A stretch of 64,000 nt of DNA from Pseudidiomarina salinarum (GCF_000753715.1 NZ_JPER01000006.1:1-64000); one strand, 5' to 3'; positions 25,882-35,906 are shown, counted from the stretch's first letter. Program-made: numbers and translations. The notes: generated from the sequence alone by a model not told the origin.

Positions 25882-27014
25882 ACCATCTCATCCAGAATAC
25901 TGTTCAGATAACGCCTTCCTAAAGTGGTGGTAAGCCAGTGGTCCTGCTGGCTTTCAACCAGCCCCAGCCGGACTGCCGGCGCCATCGCCTGTTCGGCGAC
26001 GCTGTCGGGTAAGCCGGTACGCTCGGCAAAAAGCTGGCGGGGCACCGGTTCCATCAGCCTCAGGTAGTTCATGAAAAACTCAAACGGCCGTTCATCTGTA
26101 CTGACCTGCCATTCTTTGTAACGCAGTGGCCGGGTAAGATCCAGGTAGCCCTGTGGGTGTTTGATCTTCTCACAGCGCAGGATTTTATTCGTGCCGGGCA
26201 GGGTGGTTTTGCTGTGGGCACCGCAACCGATCCCCAGGTAGTCACCGAAAGTCCAGTAATTGCGGTTATGCCGGCTTTGATGGCCTGGTTTGGCATAGGC
26301 GCTGACTTCATATTGCTCATAGCCTGCAGCCAGTAACCTTTGGTGGCCCTGCTCCTGAATCTCCCAGAGATCATCGTCTTCTGGCAGGCGCGGTGGCCGG
26401 CTGGCAAAGGCAGTATTTGGTTCTATGGTGAGCTGATACCAGGAAATATGCGGCGGTTGCAGAGCGATGACGCCGTCCAGATCGGCCATAGCGGCCTCGA
26501 TAGTCTGGCCGGGCAATCCATGCATGAGATCCAGATTAAAACTCCGTAGCGGCAGGCTGGCGGCGTGCATTGCGGCTTCCGTTGCCTGTTGCGGGTCATG
26601 GATACGGCCCAATGCTCGCAATTGGTCCTCTTGCAAGCTCTGTACGCCAATTGAAAGGCGGTTCACTCCTGCCTCAAGATAGCCGCTAAAGCGTTCCTTT
26701 TCGAACGTGCCGGGATTCGCTTCAAGGGTGATCTCGCAATCAGCGGCTAGCGGCAGCAACTTACGCACACCAGCTAACAGACGCTCTATACCCGCCGCTG
26801 AAAACAGGCTGGGCGTGCCGCCGCCAATGAAAATACTGATCAGCGGTCGTTGCTGCGCCCAGTCGAGGTCAGCGCGCAAGTCGTCAAGCAAGCGGTTAAT
26901 GTAGGCTGCTTCGGGCATGTCCTGCTTCACTGCATGAGAGTTGAAGTCGCAGTAGGGGCATTTCTGGATACACCAGGGAATATGGATATAAAGTGATAAC
27001 GGCGGTAACTGCAT
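25878..27014 (-). CDS. hemW: Radical SAM heme chaperone HemW
   Basis: HemW binds heme and a 4Fe-4S cluster and is thought to deliver heme to respiratory proteins. The 378-residue protein begins [22 protein letters not shown] with the CX3CX2C cluster ligands Cys15, Cys19 and Cys22, then [10 protein letters not shown] and EANPGT. HemN proper is much longer, so this is HemW rather than coproporphyrinogen dehydrogenase. Its start shares one base with the rdgB stop (TGATG), indicating coupled translation. Confidence 0.95.
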   Translation of the reverse strand: MQLPPLSLYIHIPWCIQKCPYCDFNSHAVKQDMPEAAYINRLLDDLRADLDWAQQRPLISIFIGGGTPSLFSAAGIERLLAGVRKLLPLAADCEITLEANPGTFEKERFSGYLEAGVNRLSIGVQSLQEDQLRALGRIHDPQQATEAAMHAASLPLRSFNLDLMHGLPGQTIEAAMADLDGVIALQPPHISWYQLTIEPNTAFASRPPRLPEDDDLWEIQEQGHQRLLAAGYEQYEVSAYAKPGHQSRHNRNYWTFGDYLGIGCGAHSKTTLPGTNKILRCEKIKHPQGYLDLTRPLRYKEWQVSTDERPFEFFMNYLRLMEPVPRQLFAERTGLPDSVAEQAMAPAVRLGLVESQQDHWLTTTLGRRYLNSILDEMV

Positions 27015-27607
27015 CAGCGCTGCTCAAGTTGCTGAATAAGTTGGCGCAGGGCCTGGCCACGGTGGCTTAACTGTTGTTTCTTTGCCCGACTGAGTTCAGC
27101 CGAAGTGCAGTTTTCTGCGGGGACCCAGAATACCGGGTCGTAGCCGAAACCCTGTGTGCCGCGGGGCTGTTCGGTAATCAGACCGTCCCAGCGGCCGTGA
27201 CAGATAACCGGGGTCGGGTCTTCGGCATGTTCGAGAAAGACCAGTACACAGTGAAAGCTCGCCTGCCGTTGTGCCGGGGGAACATCAGCAAGGGCTTGCA
27301 GAAGTTTCCCGACGTTATCGCTGTCAGTCGCATCGTTGCCGGCGTAGCGCGCGGAGTAAATGCCGGGCGCACCGCGCAGCGCATCGACCGCCAGGCCGGA
27401 ATCGTCAGCAAGCGCCGGCAGGCCGGTATGCAATGCCGCATGGCGGGCTTTAATCAGCGCGTTTTCAACAAAAGTCAGTCCCGTTTCCTCAGCCTCGGTA
27501 AACCCCCACTTCGACTGTGGAAACACCTGCCACTGTAAGGGTGCAAGCAGATCCTGCAGTTCCTGTACTTTGCCCTGATTGCCGGTAGCCAGCACAATTT
27601 CCCGCAT
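27014..27607 (-). CDS. rdgB: dITP/XTP pyrophosphatase RdgB
   Basis: House-cleaning enzyme that hydrolyses ITP, dITP and XTP to monophosphates, keeping deaminated purines out of DNA and RNA. Key segments are [12 protein letters not shown] at the N terminus, the catalytic [24 protein letters not shown] and GFGYDPVFW, ending in LSHRGQAL. The 197 residues match E. coli RdgB. A GGGGAA ribosome-binding site precedes the ATG. In relatives this gene often follows yggS-proC-yggT directly; here an antiporter gene on the other strand intervenes. Confidence 0.96.
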   Translation of the reverse strand: MREIVLATGNQGKVQELQDLLAPLQWQVFPQSKWGFTEAEETGLTFVENALIKARHAALHTGLPALADDSGLAVDALRGAPGIYSARYAGNDATDSDNVGKLLQALADVPPAQRQASFHCVLVFLEHAEDPTPVICHGRWDGLITEQPRGTQGFGYDPVFWVPAENCTSAELSRAKKQQLSHRGQALRQLIQQLEQR

Positions 27608-27681
27608 AATGAATTCCCCGGATCTCGAATTTGGCTGTTATTATACGGGTTAAGGGGCGTCATCACCAAGGGAGATAGCGA

Positions 27682-29409
27682 GTGACCGAGATTACCGGAA
27701 TCATGCTGTTGATAGGTTCACTATTGCTGGTCAGTATACTGGCGGCTGTGGTGTCTAACCGGTTGGGTGCGCCGCTGTTACTGACCTTTCTGGTAGTCGG
27801 GATGCTGGCCGGTGAAGAAGGCTTGCTGGGTATTGAATTTGATAATCCCGAACTGGCGTTTTTTATTGGGTCGCTGGCGCTGGTTATTATTCTGTTCGAC
27901 GGCGGTATGCGCACCCATAAAGAACGGTTTCGGGTAGCCCTGTGGCCGGCCATAAGTCTGGCCACGGTCGGGGTGGCTCTGACTTGCACTATAACAGCCA
28001 TGGCAGTGGTCTGGTTATTTGACCTGCCGTGGGTGACTGCGCTGCTTATCGGCGCGATTCTCAGTTCCACTGATGCTGCCGCTGTATTCAGCATCTTTCA
28101 GTCGAAAAATTTACGAATCAAGCAGCGGGTGGCTGCAACCCTCGAGATTGAGTCCGGCACCAATGATCCGATGGCGGTCATCCTGACGATGACCATGACC
28201 ACGGTTATCGTTTCCAGTCAGGCGTTTTCGTATACGGCCATGGCTCTGGACGTGCTGCAGCAACTGGTACTGGGTTACGCGATTGGCTGGCTTGGCGGGC
28301 GTCTGTTCGTGATTATGGCGCGGCGGATCACGGTCCAGTTCACTTTCTTCCCACTGCTGGCAGCTGCGTCAGCGGTGGTTATCTTTGCGGTTACCTCCGG
28401 TATTGGTGGCAGCGGATTTCTGGCGGTTTACCTCATGGGCTATCTGATTGGCGGCGCGCGCCTGCCGCAGCTCATGCATATTCTGCAGGTTCAGGATGGC
28501 CTTGCCTGGCTCAGCCAGATCATGATGTTTCTGATTCTCGGCCTGTTGGTTACCCCATCGCATCTGCTTGAGTTTTTGCCACTGTCGTTAAGTGTCGCCT
28601 TGCTCATGATTTTTGTTGCCCGGCCGGTGGCAGTCGTTATCAGCTTATTGCCATTTTCTTTCCCCTGGCGCGAGCAGATGTTTGTGAGCTGGGTGGGGCT
28701 GCGCGGCGCCGTGCCTATTATTCTGGCTCTGTATCCCTGGCTAAGCGGGGTCGAAGATCAGCAGTTGTTCTTTGATATTGCCTTTGTCGTGGTGCTGGTA
28801 TCGCTGGTATTGCAGGGCTGGACTTTAGTGCCTATGGCGCGTTGGTTAGGTCTGGAAGTTCCCGCTGAGGCGGCCCCCGACAGGCGTATGGCTCTTGATA
28901 GCGTTGGTAGTAAGGATCCGATGGAGTTATGGGCATATCTGGTAAGTGATCGCTCACCAGCCTGCGATCACTACTGGGATGAGCTGCGCTGGTCGGTGCC
29001 GGTTGAATTTGTCGGCGTTATTCGTGATGGTGAGTGGTTACTTCCTATTCAGGAGCCACAGTTCGAAGAAGGTGATATTGCGCTGGTGGTTGCCAAGCTA
29101 CAGCATAAGGATGAAATTAGCAGGGTGCTGGCGCCTGGCGGCAAAGCGCGCGATCTGACCAGCAGTGACTTCTTTGGTGACTTTAGCCTGCGTGGCAATC
29201 TGACGCTGGCGGATGTGGCCGGTTTCTATCCCCTTGGCGACTTGCCTGATGGTATTGCCGGTAAAACGCTAAACGACTATTTCGGTGAAAAATTTCATCG
29301 GCGGGTGGTCGTAGGCGATCAACTGCGACTTGGTCAGGTGCAGCTTACGGTGCGGGAACTGCGAGACAACGGTGAAATTGCCAGTGTCGGGGTTAAGCTA
29401 CTGACTTAA
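27682..29409 (+). CDS. nhaP2: K+/H+ antiporter of the CPA1 family (NhaP2/CvrA type)
   Basis: Inner-membrane cation/proton antiporter. About twelve hydrophobic segments fill residues 1-400, with the ion-site motif GTNDPMAVILTM and SSTDAAAVFSIF in the middle helices. A cytosolic RCK_C-like domain (about 400-490) and a CorC_HlyC-type C-terminal domain (about 495-575) follow. This three-part arrangement fits NhaP2/CvrA, which in Vibrio exports K+ or Na+. The GTG start at 27682 has AAGGGAG 7 bases upstream. The stop codon is embedded in a strong hairpin. Confidence 0.9.
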   Translation: MTEITGIMLLIGSLLLVSILAAVVSNRLGAPLLLTFLVVGMLAGEEGLLGIEFDNPELAFFIGSLALVIILFDGGMRTHKERFRVALWPAISLATVGVALTCTITAMAVVWLFDLPWVTALLIGAILSSTDAAAVFSIFQSKNLRIKQRVAATLEIESGTNDPMAVILTMTMTTVIVSSQAFSYTAMALDVLQQLVLGYAIGWLGGRLFVIMARRITVQFTFFPLLAAASAVVIFAVTSGIGGSGFLAVYLMGYLIGGARLPQLMHILQVQDGLAWLSQIMMFLILGLLVTPSHLLEFLPLSLSVALLMIFVARPVAVVISLLPFSFPWREQMFVSWVGLRGAVPIILALYPWLSGVEDQQLFFDIAFVVVLVSLVLQGWTLVPMARWLGLEVPAEAAPDRRMALDSVGSKDPMELWAYLVSDRSPACDHYWDELRWSVPVEFVGVIRDGEWLLPIQEPQFEEGDIALVVAKLQHKDEISRVLAPGGKARDLTSSDFFGDFSLRGNLTLADVAGFYPLGDLPDGIAGKTLNDYFGEKFHRRVVVGDQLRLGQVQLTVRELRDNGEIASVGVKLLT

Positions 29410-29416
29410 CCCCGAC
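29386..29416. repeat. 12-bp perfect hairpin spanning the nhaP2 stop codon
   Basis: GTCGGGGTTAAG and CTTAACCCCGAC flank a 7-base loop; the TAA stop lies in the right arm. There is no T-run on either side. It lies between two converging genes, so it may act as an mRNA end structure for both. Confidence 0.6.
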
Positions 29417-29442
29417 CGCTGGAAGCTAACCCAAAGCGAAAA

Positions 29443-29892
29443 TTAATTGGCCATGAAGGTTTTACTAAAGGTCAGTTCTTCCTGCGTTTCACCTTGCTCT
29501 ATAGTGATAAAAAAGCGCAGCGTCTCGGCATTGGTAAAGCGCGTCTGAGCCAGATAATAGACCGACTCGCCTTCGATTACTTCCTGAAATTCTAACTGCT
29601 GCTGCTGGCTAAGAGGGTTCATTGCGTAGCCGCTCAATTCCACTTGCTGGGCTGGTTTGCCCGGTTCTTCGGCAGCAAATACCACAATATTCAGAGTGGC
29701 CAGATACTGGCTTCGCTCAAGATCGTACTGATCGGCCATTTCTGGTCGCAGCAAAGTCGAATTGAATGCATTGTACCGGACTTCCCAGGGGCCTAACCGG
29801 GTAACCCCTTCAGCCATTACCGGCGCGGTAACCATAAATGCCATGACTATCGCGATCAATCCTATAGCAAATGATTTCATTAAACTCGTCAT
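29443..29892 (-). CDS. DUF4426 domain periplasmic protein
   Basis: A 149-residue exported protein of unknown function. The N-terminal hydrophobic segment with an AxA site (APVMA, then EG) is a signal peptide. The mature part is rich in beta-type sequence (GPWEVRYNAFNSTLL, LSGYAMNPLSQ, ETLRFFITIEQG) and matches my recollection of the DUF4426 family. AAGGGG lies 7 bases before the ATG at 29892. It follows yggT by 14 bases, its usual place in marine gammaproteobacteria. Confidence 0.8.
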   Translation of the reverse strand: MTSLMKSFAIGLIAIVMAFMVTAPVMAEGVTRLGPWEVRYNAFNSTLLRPEMADQYDLERSQYLATLNIVVFAAEEPGKPAQQVELSGYAMNPLSQQQQLEFQEVIEGESVYYLAQTRFTNAETLRFFITIEQGETQEELTFSKTFMAN

Positions 29893-29906
29893 CGAATTCC
29901 CCTTGT

Positions 29907-30461
29907 TTAAAAGCCAAGAACGGCCCGACGCAGCATACCGAGCAGAATTTGCAGTGCCTGGATACCAATGATGGCAACCAGAACCGATAAGTCCAGCCCG
30001 CCAATGGGTGGGATGATACGACGGATAGGATTCAGAATGGGTTCAGTTAGCTGAATCAGTAAAACTTCCATCGGGTTACGGCCTGGTCCCTGACTGAACC
30101 AGCTCAGTAACGCGCGGATAATGACCACCCAAAACAGCAGTTCGAGGAACTGGTGAAGCACGTTAAATGAACCTACCACAATGGACTCAAACCAGTAGAT
30201 GCCAATGCCTGCGATCGCAATAAGGACCATGGACTTGGCGATACTGACAATCAGCGCCAGCACTATGGTCGCGAGGTCCCAGTTCCCTGCCATCGGAAAC
30301 AGACGGCGTAAAGGCAAAACGAACGGATTCGTTACTTTTACCACAAACTGGCTGAGAGGATTGTAAAAGTCAGCCCGCACTACTTGTAGCCAAATACGCA
30401 AAATCACTACTGTCAGGTATAAGTCGAAGGCAATAGTGATAAGAAAAGTCATCAAATCCAT
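29907..30461 (-). CDS. yggT: YggT family membrane protein
   Basis: A 184-residue integral membrane protein built from two YGGT repeats, each with two hydrophobic helices. The hallmark segments are YNPLSQFVVKVTNPFVLPLRRLFP in the first half and LLIQLTEPILNPIRRIIPPIGGLD in the second. The function is not established; roles in osmotic or K+ stress have been suggested for relatives. It sits 35 bases after proC. Confidence 0.93.
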   Translation of the reverse strand: MDLMTFLITIAFDLYLTVVILRIWLQVVRADFYNPLSQFVVKVTNPFVLPLRRLFPMAGNWDLATIVLALIVSIAKSMVLIAIAGIGIYWFESIVVGSFNVLHQFLELLFWVVIIRALLSWFSQGPGRNPMEVLLIQLTEPILNPIRRIIPPIGGLDLSVLVAIIGIQALQILLGMLRRAVLGF

Positions 30462-30496
30462 AAGTATCCTGTCTGTTCAATGTAACGTGCGGTAAA

Positions 30497-31324
30497 TTAA
30501 AATAAATCAGCCATTTCCTGATTACGCTTCACTGCGGCTTTTATCGCTTGCTCCGAAATATCATTAATATCGGCGCCCTGGTAAACTTCAAGGCCTTTGG
30601 CGGTCGAACCACCTTTGCTGGTGACTTGTTTACGTAAGTCTTCCAGTTCCAGCTCGCTGTTAATCGCCATTTCTGCAGCACCCAGGGCGGTCTGTTGCAC
30701 CATTTGCCGGGCTTTATCGCGGTCAAAACCTAATACCACCGCGGCTTTTTGCAAGCTTGCCATAAATTCAAAGAAGTAGGCCGGACCACTTCCCGCGACC
30801 GCACCGAGTATATCCAGTTCATCTTCGTTATTAACCCAAAGTGTAGCACCTACGCCGTCAAATGCAGAGCGGATAAACTCACGATCGCTTTCATCAGCGC
30901 GGTCATCAGCGACCAGACCAGACATGCCCTTACCGACCAGCGACGGCGTATTAGGCATTACCCGGATAATGCGGATGTCATCACCCAGGTAGGTGCGGTA
31001 TTTGGGCATACGGATACCGGCGGCGATAGTGACAATCAGTTTGTCACTAATGGCTGGAACGGCCTTACGAAGGGCTTCACAAACATCGGCCATTAACGGT
31101 GGTTTGACTGCCAGTACCACCACGTCAGCGGCGGTTGCGACTTCGGCGTTGTCCTGGCTGGTATGCACCCCTAGCTGGCTGGAAATCGCTTCCAGTTTGC
31201 CGGGGCTGGGATTACTGACGTAGATGTGGTCGGCAGGATAGCCGCTGCGGACCATTCCTCCAACAATGCTTTGGGTCATATTGCCAGCACCGATAAAGGC
31301 AATTTTACGTAGCTTGGCTGTCAT
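30497..31324 (-). CDS. proC: Pyrroline-5-carboxylate reductase ProC
   Basis: Reduces 1-pyrroline-5-carboxylate to proline, the last step of the pathway whose first two enzymes, ProB and ProA, are encoded 9 kb away. The N-terminal Rossmann motif is FIGAGNMTQSIVGGM; MPNTPSLVGKGMSGL and AGSGPAYFFEFMASL are typical, and the C-terminal TSKGGSTAKGLE contains the substrate-binding site. The length is 275 residues. AAGGAG precedes the ATG. It begins 14 bases after yggS. Confidence 0.97.
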   Translation of the reverse strand: MTAKLRKIAFIGAGNMTQSIVGGMVRSGYPADHIYVSNPSPGKLEAISSQLGVHTSQDNAEVATAADVVVLAVKPPLMADVCEALRKAVPAISDKLIVTIAAGIRMPKYRTYLGDDIRIIRVMPNTPSLVGKGMSGLVADDRADESDREFIRSAFDGVGATLWVNNEDELDILGAVAGSGPAYFFEFMASLQKAAVVLGFDRDKARQMVQQTALGAAEMAINSELELEDLRKQVTSKGGSTAKGLEVYQGADINDISEQAIKAAVKRNQEMADLF

Positions 31325-31338
31325 GAACTACTCCTTAG

Positions 31339-32040
31339 TTATTTTTTGTCGGATGGGCGGCTGCCGAATATAGCGGTGCCGATGCGAACTGTGGTCGCGC
31401 CATACTTAATGGCGGTAGCGAGGTCGTCGCTCATTCCCATTGAGAGTGTATCGATTTGATCATATTGGGCTTGTAATCCTGAATACAAGCCTTGCATGCG
31501 GGCATAGCTGGCGGCGCGGGCGACTGCATCAGCCGCTGCCGCGGGAATCGCCATAAGCCCGCGTAAGCGGAGCCCGGGCAACGAACTGATGAGTCCGGCA
31601 AGTTCGGCGATATCAGCCGGCAGCACGCCGGCTTTAGTATCTTCCTGGTCAATATTTACCTGGATGAGTACATTAAGCGGTGGCTGCGCGTGCTGGCGCT
31701 GGTCATTCAGGCGTCTGGCTATTTTGGCACGGTCCACGCTGTGCACCCACCCAAACGAGCCGGCGATATCGCGGGTTTTGTTTGACTGAACCGGGCCAAT
31801 AAAGTGCCAGGTTATTTCACTATGTTCCTCTAATTGCGCAATTTTACTGACGCCTTCCTGGACATAGTTTTCACCAAATTCCATTTGCCCCGCTTGCCGT
31901 GCCTGCAGTATTTCCTCAATGGAGCGGGTTTTACTTACGGCCAGCAGGCGGACATCAGCGGGCGAACGCTGTGCCGCTTCACAGGCCAGAATGATTTGAT
32001 TGCGGACTTCTTTTAAGCGTTCAGCTATGGTATTCATCAT
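31339..32040 (-). CDS. yggS: Pyridoxal phosphate homeostasis protein YggS
   Basis: A cytosolic single-domain PLP-binding protein of the COG0325 family, which buffers free PLP and affects amino-acid pools. The PLP lysine is in LLAVSKTRS; FGENYVQEG, WHFIGPVQSNKT and LSMGMSDDLATAI follow in the usual order. The start is one of two adjacent ATG codons (32040 or 32037); a GTG at 32046 is less likely. Its first codon is only 48 bases from pilT, so two divergent promoters must overlap there. Confidence 0.95.
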   Translation of the reverse strand: MMNTIAERLKEVRNQIILACEAAQRSPADVRLLAVSKTRSIEEILQARQAGQMEFGENYVQEGVSKIAQLEEHSEITWHFIGPVQSNKTRDIAGSFGWVHSVDRAKIARRLNDQRQHAQPPLNVLIQVNIDQEDTKAGVLPADIAELAGLISSLPGLRLRGLMAIPAAAADAVARAASYARMQGLYSGLQAQYDQIDTLSMGMSDDLATAIKYGATTVRIGTAIFGSRPSDKK

Positions 32041-32088
32041 GTTCACGTTTTAGTTAAATGATCTTCAGACCAGACAAGAGGCCGTCGC

Positions 32089-33129
32089 ATGGACATTACT
32101 GAGTTACTCAGCTTCGCCGTTAAGCACAATGCATCGGATTTACACTTATCGGCAGACTCACCGCCTATGATACGGGTTGATGGCGATGTTCGTAAAATTA
32201 ATATTCCGGCGCTGAACCATAAACAGGTTCAGGAGCTGGTTTATGACATTATGAATGACCGCCAACGGAAGGAGTACGAACAGAACCTGGAAGCTGACTT
32301 TTCATTTGAGGTGCCGGATCTGGCGCGATTCCGGGTGAACGTATTTGTCCAGAATCGTGGTGCCGCAGCAGTACTGCGTACCATTCCAAGCGAAGTGCTT
32401 ACCCTTGATCAGCTGGGTTGTCCGGAAATCTTCCGTTCGATAGCGGACGCTCCGCGCGGTCTGGTGCTGGTGACCGGACCCACTGGTTCGGGTAAGTCGA
32501 CGACCCTGGCGGCGATGGTTGATTATATTAATGAGAAGAAGCACCATCATATTCTGACTATTGAAGATCCTATTGAGTTTGTTCATAAAAACAAGCTGAG
32601 TCTGATGAATCAGCGGGAAGTACACCGTGATACCCATAGTTTCGCCGCGGCGCTGCGGTCAGCTTTGCGGGAAGATCCTGACGTTATCCTGGTTGGTGAA
32701 ATGCGTGATCTGGAAACGATCCGACTGGCGATGACGGCGGCTGAAACCGGCCACCTGGTCTTTGGTACCTTACATACCACCTCAGCACCAAAAACCATTG
32801 ACCGTATTGTTGATGTTTTTCCGGGCGACGAAAAGCCGATGGTGCGTTCGATGCTCTCTGAGTCACTGCGGGCAGTTATTTCGCAGGTGCTGCTGAAAAA
32901 AGTCGGTGGCGGCCGGGTAGCGGCGCACGAAATTATGATTGCGACTTCTGCGATCAAGAACCTGATTCGGGAAGATAAAGTCGCGCAGATGTATTCCTCG
33001 ATTCAGACTGGAGCGGCGCATGGCATGCAGACGCTGGATCAATGTCTCATTAATCTGGTGAATGACGGACTCATTTCACGGATTGATGCTAAAGCAAAAG
33101 CCAGCAGTAAAGATGCGTTTAATAACTAG
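32089..33129 (+). CDS. pilT: Type IV pilus retraction ATPase PilT
   Basis: Hexameric cytosolic ATPase that depolymerises type IV pili, driving twitching and DNA uptake. The N-terminal PAS-like domain includes the HNASDLHLSADSPP motif. Walker A GPTGSGKST is at 130-138, followed by the Asp box, Walker B LREDPDVILVGEMRD and the His box HLVFGTLHT. The retraction motif is SAIKNLIRED (about 288-297), corresponding to AIRNLIRE. The length is 346 residues. GAGG precedes the ATG. No pilin genes are nearby. Confidence 0.96.
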   Translation: MDITELLSFAVKHNASDLHLSADSPPMIRVDGDVRKINIPALNHKQVQELVYDIMNDRQRKEYEQNLEADFSFEVPDLARFRVNVFVQNRGAAAVLRTIPSEVLTLDQLGCPEIFRSIADAPRGLVLVTGPTGSGKSTTLAAMVDYINEKKHHHILTIEDPIEFVHKNKLSLMNQREVHRDTHSFAAALRSALREDPDVILVGEMRDLETIRLAMTAAETGHLVFGTLHTTSAPKTIDRIVDVFPGDEKPMVRSMLSESLRAVISQVLLKKVGGGRVAAHEIMIATSAIKNLIREDKVAQMYSSIQTGAAHGMQTLDQCLINLVNDGLISRIDAKAKASSKDAFNN

Positions 33130-33148
33130 CAGGATATGAGAGGCCGTG

Positions 33149-34261
33149 ATGGTACTGGATAGATTACTTAATGCCATGATCGAGCGCGATGCGTCTGATC
33201 TCTTTATTTCCGCCGGGTTACCGCCGAGCGCTAAGATAAACGGTGAGCTGACTCCGCTCACCGAAAAAAATCTTGGGAATAACGGTGCTTTAGCACTGGT
33301 AAAAGAAGCTCTGGGTGAACAACACCTGCAGGAATATATGGAGCACAAAGAGGCGAATTTCGCGATTTTCCGCGAAGGTATCGGCCGCTTCCGCGTCAGT
33401 GCGTTCTGGCAGCGGCAACAAGCCGGCATGGTCATCCGCCGCATTGTCACTGAGATACCAAGTGCTGAGGATCTGAAATTACCTGAAATTCTGACCAAGC
33501 TCATCATGAGTAAGCGTGGTCTGATGTTAGTTGTCGGGGGCACGGGTACCGGTAAATCCACAACCTTGGCGGCTTTGATTGGACACCGGAATCGGAATTC
33601 ACGCGGCCATATCCTCACCATTGAAGATCCTGTTGAATTTGTTCATGACCACGCTAAGTCGATGATTACGCAACGAGAGGTCGGAACGGATACTGAGTCT
33701 TTTGAAGCCGCGTTAAAAAGCTCGCTGCGGCAAGCCCCTGACGTGATTCTGGTTGGTGAGATTCGCTCTCAGGAAACTATGGAATATGCACTGACTTTTG
33801 CCGAAACTGGCCACCTCTGCGTCGCTACATTGCATGCCAACAACGCCAACCAGGCCATTGAGCGGATCATGCATATGGTACCAAAAGAAAAAATCGGCAA
33901 GCTGATGTTTGATTTGTCACTGAACCTGCGTGGCATTGTCGCGCAGCAGCTGATTCCTACGGTCGAAGGCGGCCGGGTGGCCGCCATCGAGATCTTGTTA
34001 AACAGCCCGATAGTGGCGGAAAAAATTGCCAATAACGATATGGGCGAGATTAAAGAAATCATGGCCAAATCAAGAGAGCTGGGCATGCAAACCTTTGACC
34101 AGGCCCTATATGACCTCTACAAAGCCAAGCGGATATCCTATGAGGATGCCTTGCGCCACGCCGATGCGCCGAATGATCTGCGGCTGCGGATTAAGCTAAG
34201 CGGTGATGACAAAGGGGGCGGTGAAAGTGCCTTATCCGGGGTGACTGTTGATCTGGAGTGA
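33149..34261 (+). CDS. pilU: PilT-dependent retraction ATPase PilU
   Basis: A paralogue of PilT that works as a helper motor. It has the same layout: ERDASDLFISAGLPP, Walker A GGTGTGKST, Walker B LRQAPDVILVGEIRS, and HLCVATLHANNANQAIERI. The C terminus is longer than in PilT and ends in a Gly/Ser-rich stretch. I start it at ATG 33149; a GTG directly in front (33146) is also in frame. It follows pilT by 19 bases. Confidence 0.95.
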   Translation: MVLDRLLNAMIERDASDLFISAGLPPSAKINGELTPLTEKNLGNNGALALVKEALGEQHLQEYMEHKEANFAIFREGIGRFRVSAFWQRQQAGMVIRRIVTEIPSAEDLKLPEILTKLIMSKRGLMLVVGGTGTGKSTTLAALIGHRNRNSRGHILTIEDPVEFVHDHAKSMITQREVGTDTESFEAALKSSLRQAPDVILVGEIRSQETMEYALTFAETGHLCVATLHANNANQAIERIMHMVPKEKIGKLMFDLSLNLRGIVAQQLIPTVEGGRVAAIEILLNSPIVAEKIANNDMGEIKEIMAKSRELGMQTFDQALYDLYKAKRISYEDALRHADAPNDLRLRIKLSGDDKGGGESALSGVTVDLE

Positions 34262-34312
34262 TTTCTATTAGAATAGCCGCCCTTACTATAAGTCGCTGAA
34301 CGAGGTTGCTGC

Positions 34313-35326
34313 ATGCGGGTTTTGGGTATTGAAACATCCTGTGATGAAACAGGCATAGCTATTTACGATACGGATAGTGGCCTGCTTGCTCATAAGCTTT
34401 ATTCACAGGTGAAACTGCATGCCGACTATGGTGGTGTGGTACCGGAACTGGCCTCGCGTGATCATGTTCGTAAAACCCTTCCGCTTATTGAAGCTGCGCT
34501 AGACGAAGCCGGAATCACTGCGGCGGATCTTGGCGGGGTTGCCTATACCGCCGGGCCTGGTCTTATCGGGGCGCTGCTGGTTGGTGCCTGTATCGGCAGA
34601 AGCCTGGCTTTGGGCTGGCAGATTCCGGCGGTGGCGGTTCATCATATGGAAGGTCATCTGCTGGCGCCGATGCTGGAGGATGACGTACCGGCGTTTCCTT
34701 TTATCGCGCTGCTGGTTTCCGGCGGGCATACCCAACTGGTGCGGGTTGACGGTATCGGCCAGTACCAGTTGCTGGGCGAGTCGGTCGATGATGCTGCCGG
34801 TGAAGCTTTTGATAAAACCGCTAAATTACTTGGTCTGGACTATCCGGGCGGGCCGCGGCTGGCGGCGCTGGCTGAGCAGGGCCGTGCGGATCGTTATCAG
34901 TTTCCGCGGCCGATGACAGACCGCCCGGGGCTGGATTTTTCATTCAGCGGCCTGAAGACGCATGCGGCGAATACTATCGCCAGCGCTGATGATTCGCCGC
35001 AAACCCATGCCGATATTGCCCGTGCCTTCCAGGACGCAGTGGTCGATACCCTGGTGATAAAATGCCGCCGGGCACTTGACGAAACCGGGTTGAAGCGACT
35101 GGTGGTAGCGGGCGGCGTCAGCGCCAATAAACATCTGCGCGAGAAGCTGCACCAATTCGCGGATAAAATCGGTGGTCAGGTGTTTTTCCCCCGCAATGAA
35201 TTCTGCACCGACAACGGCGCCATGATCGCCTTTGCCGGCGCGCAACGGTTGCTGGCCGGTGAGCACGAGAGTCTGGCAATCAGAACCCGGCCGCGCTGGC
35301 CGCTGACCGAGCTTACTTCCGTTTAA
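34313..35326 (+). CDS. tsaD: tRNA threonylcarbamoyladenosine transferase TsaD
   Basis: Catalytic subunit of the complex that transfers the threonylcarbamoyl group to A37 of ANN-decoding tRNAs. The ASKHA fold shows [15 protein letters not shown] at the N terminus, the metal-binding histidines in [21 protein letters not shown], and [13 protein letters not shown]. It has 337 residues, the same as E. coli TsaD. Its end overlaps plsY on the opposite strand by 14 bases. In E. coli tsaD lies next to rpsU; here pilU precedes it instead. Confidence 0.97.
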   Translation: MRVLGIETSCDETGIAIYDTDSGLLAHKLYSQVKLHADYGGVVPELASRDHVRKTLPLIEAALDEAGITAADLGGVAYTAGPGLIGALLVGACIGRSLALGWQIPAVAVHHMEGHLLAPMLEDDVPAFPFIALLVSGGHTQLVRVDGIGQYQLLGESVDDAAGEAFDKTAKLLGLDYPGGPRLAALAEQGRADRYQFPRPMTDRPGLDFSFSGLKTHAANTIASADDSPQTHADIARAFQDAVVDTLVIKCRRALDETGLKRLVVAGGVSANKHLREKLHQFADKIGGQVFFPRNEFCTDNGAMIAFAGAQRLLAGEHESLAIRTRPRWPLTELTSV

Positions 35327-35900
35327 TGCGGTGTTCGTCGCCGCTGCGCAGGCGCATGATATTGGACTGATGCCGCCACAGAATAAGTAATGAAATCATA
35401 ATGACAGGAACTGTGTACTGGGGCTTAATCCAGTAAGCGTAAAATGGCGCCAGAGAAACGGTAATAATGGCGGCGAGTGAAGATACCTTGCCGATGCGAA
35501 ACACCAGCACCCAGGTGGCAATCAGCAGGAGTGCCATTTCCCAGGCCACCGGGAACATAGCGCCAAGCGCCGTGGCCACGGCTTTGCCGCCACGAAAGTG
35601 AAAGTAAAGCGGGAAAATATGCCCAAGGCAGGCGGCCACTGCGATGATCCCCAGATAAAACGGCTCAATACCCAAAAAGTATGACCCCCACACCGGAATC
35701 ATTCCTTTCAGGACATCAAAGAACAGGGTAAGTGCCGCGGGAATTTTGCCGCCCAGCCGATAAACATTGGTCGCGCCCGGGTTTCCTGAGCCAGCGGCCC
35801 GTGGGTCAGGCAGCCGAAAAAGCCGGCAAATAAGTACGGCGCTGCTTATTGACCCGAATAAATAAGCGGTCAGTACGGCTAGTATGATCAAGGCACCCAT
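35313..35900 (-). CDS. plsY: Acyl-phosphate glycerol-3-phosphate acyltransferase PlsY
   Basis: Inner-membrane enzyme that transfers the acyl group from acyl-phosphate to glycerol-3-phosphate, starting phospholipid synthesis together with PlsX. The 195-residue protein has about five membrane helices and the three cytosolic motifs [32 protein letters not shown] and [10 protein letters not shown]. It starts 98 bases from folB and is transcribed away from it. Confidence 0.95.
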   Translation of the reverse strand: MGALIILAVLTAYLFGSISSAVLICRLFRLPDPRAAGSGNPGATNVYRLGGKIPAALTLFFDVLKGMIPVWGSYFLGIEPFYLGIIAVAACLGHIFPLYFHFRGGKAVATALGAMFPVAWEMALLLIATWVLVFRIGKVSSLAAIITVSLAPFYAYWIKPQYTVPVIMISLLILWRHQSNIMRLRSGDEHRIKRK

Positions 35901-35906
35901 AGGATT

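Noticed and set aside
32684-32866. short minus-strand frames inside pilT and pilU
   Set aside because: They lie opposite highly conserved ATPase motifs and have no start signals.
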